NCBI RefSeq assembly: GCF_050908995.1
Contig: NC_135119.1
Coordinates: forward strand, 11,160,001 to 11,224,000
From: Andrena cerasifolii
Lineage: Eukaryota; Arthropoda; Insecta; Hymenoptera; Andrenidae
Direction: 5' to 3'
DNA length: 64,000 nucleotides
How positions within the stretch are numbered: position 1 is the first letter of the stretch; each line of letters begins with the position of its first letter. Both the position numbers and the translations under genes were made by a program. The notes beneath the pieces were generated by a model. It saw only the letters and a list, made by a program, of their open reading frames with translations, was not told where the DNA came from and did not search any database. Below are positions 60,913 through 64,000 of this stretch, in pieces.

Positions 60913-61050
60913 GGGCGGTATATTCAGTCGTTGCTTATTCTTAAGCAAATGCTTAAGCATGCGGCATCCTCTACTAACCTAGGAGCTAGTAAAGGATGCC
61001 GAATGCTTAAGCATTTGGTTAAGAATAAGTAGCGACTGAAAATACGGCCC
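60913..61050. mobile_element. Palindromic MITE, GGGCGGTATT family, second full copy
   Basis: Begins GGGCGGTATATTCAGTCGTT and ends with a slightly diverged reverse complement (ACTGAAAATACGGCCC). The inside carries TGCTTAAGCAT..CGGCATCCTCTACTA like the copy at 25590-25726. It starts only 20 bp after the previous element and lies about 370 bp upstream of the CCDC6 start codon. Confidence 0.8.
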
Positions 61051-61421
61051 GTTCGTATTTACACGTAACGTAAATTACGTGGTCTTCTAGGGACTTACCC
61101 ATCACTGGATAAAAGCTGACAAATGAGAAGCCTCCTGAATTCTAGGGAATTGCGGTTCTGAAATATACGTTTGAAATAGACACCTTGTTCTCGCGTAAAT
61201 CATGGACAATCAAACAGCTGATTTGTTCTGTGTGAAGCACATGTTGGTGCGGCAGTATGCTATGATATTATGGTTTTTTCTCACGAAGTAATGAGATTCT
61301 AACGATAAAATAGATACTCGCGTGTCGAAAGGAAAGACACATTGTCCAATCTGGTCTGGGCGTGCGATGAAAAAGGAAGAATAGCCAGTTCTTTTTTAAA
61401 AGAGACTCTTGTGTAAGAAAA
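61051..61421 (+). promoter_or_regulatory. Probable CCDC6 promoter and 5' UTR
   Basis: Interval directly upstream of the CCDC6 ATG at 61422. No decisive motif; the call is by position. Confidence 0.4.
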
Positions 61422-63813
61422 ATGGCTGACCGTGATAGCGCATCCGAAAGCGATTCAAGCTCAATCGACGGAGGGCCAATAATGATGCCGCCGTCCCCTG
61501 TAACCAGGGAGCAACTTCAGAAAAGGATCGAGTCGTTGCAACAGCACAATCGTGTTCTCAAAGTTGAACTGGAAACGTATAAATTGAGGGTGAAGGCGTT
61601 GCAAGAAGAGAACCGTGGACTTCGTCAAGCCTCTGTCATTATAGTGAGTTGCTTGTATAGTTGTATATTTCTACCAAATTCATAAAATATCGATATAGGT
61701 ATTCATCGATCGTATATTCGATTTTACACCCGGCATTTCGATGTTCTTATATTCTCAGGCTTATATTATATTCTTATAATCTCGTTTTCATGAAATCATA
61801 AAATATTGTTCAGTGTAACAAAGATGATTTTGACATAGACCTCTGTTATTATTTAGCTGTAGTACAGTTCTTAGTATCGGATCTTTTTAGAATTTAATAT
61901 TCAACAATTTTATACCTTCCCTATAAAAGTAAAAACTTATCATGATTCAATCATGTTCAAGATGTAAGGTGTTCGTGCTATTAGTACCCAATGTCTTAAT
62001 TTTTTCAGTAACAGCTATATTCGGAATGTATGAAATAAAGTTTTCGATGTACTTTACAAGAGCTACGGGCGTCAGTTAAATTCTTTCAATATGCAACAGA
62101 TTTTGATTAATAAAGACAGTCCTGTTTTGTTTTTATGTAATGTGAAAGTGGTTGGAAAGGCAAGTTTAACAACAGAAAACACAAGAATGTCCAAGACGTG
62201 CAAGGTCAAAAATGAGGGAACAGCTTGAAAATTGTTGAGATACGAAACATTTAGAAAGTAGGGCAAGAGTAATATTTGCATTGATATCTTGGGCAGCATT
62301 ATTAGAAAACACTAATAGTGTAATGGAAGGAGTTAAAACTATTTTTCGAAGTGAAAATCGTAGTTTGAACACCGTATATATATATTTAGTGTTTTCTAGT
62401 ATGGATAGCAGTAGTTCAGTATTATGTTTTTTCCTTCTGACCTTGCATAATTGATAATACTCCCATGTCCTGTGGCTTTAAACACATCTTGAGATCTTCT
62501 TTCATATGGTATAAAAAAGATACAGCATCCCGTTTAAAAAAGTAGTCAATTCTGTTGAGCAAATTCTAAAAGAAATTTAGCAGATTAATGTGTAATTAAA
62601 ATTCCTTGTGAAAGTCACATAGGTATAAGAAAAGAATTTGGTATTTATAACATGGACATCTTGTACGAAATATGAATCAGTAAAATGTGAGCCAAATTGA
62701 GTTAATCAATACAGAAGATATTACATAGTGTATCATGCTGTATGAAAAACGGGTTTACTTTACATTCTTTTAAATATTCTCTTCTGATAATTTTGAATTG
62801 CAAAATAATTACTTGCCCCCAGCTTAAACATTCTAAACAATTTGGCAATTCACCTCAATGTAATTTTTTCAAATGTTTGCAACATTGAAATTACTGCATA
62901 AAACTTCTATAATAATGAATACACAATTTCTTGAAATCAGTTTGACAGTATTTAAATTAGTAAAACAATCGATGTATATAATTATTGTTTATACAAGAAA
63001 TAATATAGTAATGTATATTAAATAATATGCTTCTAAAATATTTCTTGTAAATTGTTCTAAAATCCTTCTTGTCCAGTTAATACAGTAATATAATAAGTTC
63101 ACCTGTAGTTTCCATAGTTTATTTAGTTATACAAATGTTGATTAGTAAAATTGAATTATTGCATAATTTTATTCATAGGCAAAGAGATTCTTAATTTTTG
63201 TTGCGTAGAATTATACGTATAATATTTTTATGCTTTTAATAATTCATGTATTCCGATTATATTACATTGCAGCAAGCTAAAGCTGAGCAAGAAGAAGAAT
63301 TTATAAGTAACACGTTATTGAAGAAAATTCAGGCACTTAAGAAAGAAAAAGAGACATTAGCGCATCACTATGAGCAAGAAGAAGAATGCTTAACAAATGA
63401 TTTGTCAAGAAAGTTGAATCAATTGCGCCAAGAGAAATGTCGACTGGAGCAAACTTTGGAACAAGAACAAGAGTGTCTTGTGAATAAATTGATGAGGAAG
63501 ATCGAGAAACTTGAGGCAGAAACACTTGCGAAACAAAGTAATTTAGAACAGCTGCGAAGAGAAAAGGTCGAGCTAGAAAATACGCTTGAGCAGGAACAAG
63601 AAGCATTAGTAAATAAATTATGGAAAAGAATGGACAAGTTGGAGGCAGAGAAAAGAATGCTTCAGATAAAATTAGACCAACCTATATCAGATCCTACATC
63701 GCCGAGAGAAATTAATAATGGCGATACTGCTACTAGTCTAAGTAAACATATTCAAACTTTAAGAAGCGAAGTGGCCAGACTAAGACATACGCTGCTCATC
63801 TCGCAACAAGAAC
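61422..63813 (+). CDS. CCDC6: CCDC6-like coiled-coil protein, 5' part only
   Basis: Coiled-coil phosphoprotein; human CCDC6 is an ATM substrate in the DNA-damage response and a known fusion partner of RET. Exons seen are 61422-61643 and 63273-63813, followed by a good donor (GAAC/GTAAGA). The frame would otherwise run to a stop at 63843-63845 with no family similarity, so more exons must lie beyond the window. The protein opens MADRDSASESDSSSIDGG, then LQQHNRVLKVELETYKLRVK, EEEFISNTLLKKIQALKKEK, and repeats of LE..LEQEQE..VNKL. RREKVELENTLEQEQEALVN and KRMDKLEAEKRMLQIKLDQP are nearly as in human. Almost the whole visible part is coiled coil. The intron at 61644-63272 holds nothing I recognise. 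Confidence 0.93.
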
Positions 63814-64000
63814 GTAAGAATTTTTCACAGCTTTTAAAACATTAATAAATTACAGATGTAAGGCTATTTTTAAGGTTTTCAATAATGTATCGTGTATTTG
63901 TCCATTTTTATAAATAGAGACTCGTTCATGATAAAGGGTTCTCGTAAAAATCGTAGTTTAGTACGTGTATTACGTTTTAAGTACTACAAAACTTTTAATT

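Noticed and set aside
63814..63845. Stop at 63843 as the true end of CCDC6
   Set aside because: Family similarity stops exactly at a good donor (63814), and the human protein continues well past this point.
1..64000. CRISPR array, bacterial operon or viral gene block
   Set aside because: Genes are intron-split eukaryotic genes. The only regular array is the 25-bp satellite, which has no spacers, and no viral gene was recognised.
1..64000. tRNA, rRNA or snoRNA genes
   Set aside because: I scanned for the tRNA B-box pattern and found none convincing. Intron-encoded snoRNAs could be missed by eye; a covariance-model scan would decide.

Overview
This looks like a window from an insect nuclear genome. 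It is AT-rich, with split genes, short GT-AG introns and dispersed inverted-repeat elements. A bee, ant or wasp is my best guess from the protein sequences, but I cannot prove the order by eye. There is no bacterial or viral gene cluster and no CRISPR array, and I saw no convincing tRNA or rRNA. I could model nine protein genes exon by exon. In eight complete models the exon lengths add up to an intact reading frame of about the size expected for the family. The ninth, CCDC6, runs off the right edge.

Layout, left to right: a satellite-like array (400-649) and gene-free DNA; DDX10/Dbp4 helicase (+, 2427-6068); NAD-isocitrate dehydrogenase gamma (-, 6758-8117); hAT debris (8.8-9.6 kb); mitochondrial RNA polymerase POLRMT (+, about 10364-19402); ATM/TEL1 checkpoint kinase (-, 19876-33060); a 6.3-kb gene-poor, repeat-rich gap; myo-inositol-3-phosphate synthase (+, 39334-42885); a foldback element (43922-44556); a ZAD plus 17-finger C2H2 protein (+, 46475-50837); bifunctional PAPS synthase (-, 52586-56479); a small Gar1/Naf1-domain protein (-, 58186-58954); C1D/Rrp47 (-, 59381-59928); and the 5' part of CCDC6 (+, 61422 to beyond 63813).

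The genes are unrelated housekeeping genes rather than a pathway cluster. Themes do recur: rRNA and small-RNA processing (DDX10, the Naf1/Gar1-like protein, C1D), mitochondrial function (IDH3G, POLRMT), DNA-damage signalling (ATM) and small-molecule synthesis (inositol phosphate, PAPS). Neighbours are often convergent (DDX10/IDH3G, POLRMT/ATM, zinc finger/PAPSS) or divergent (IDH3G/POLRMT, ATM/inositol synthase, C1D/CCDC6).

The most distinctive content is in the introns and spacers. Several non-autonomous transposons have readable ends and target-site duplications: hAT with 8 bp, pogo/mariner-like with TA, and a TTAA foldback that forms a roughly 700-bp hairpin in a PAPSS intron. Several small palindromic families occur more than once here. 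A 25-bp satellite keeps perfect register for ten units and shows higher-order structure. ATM appears to use one and possibly two GC-AG introns. I found no wholly new multi-gene system.
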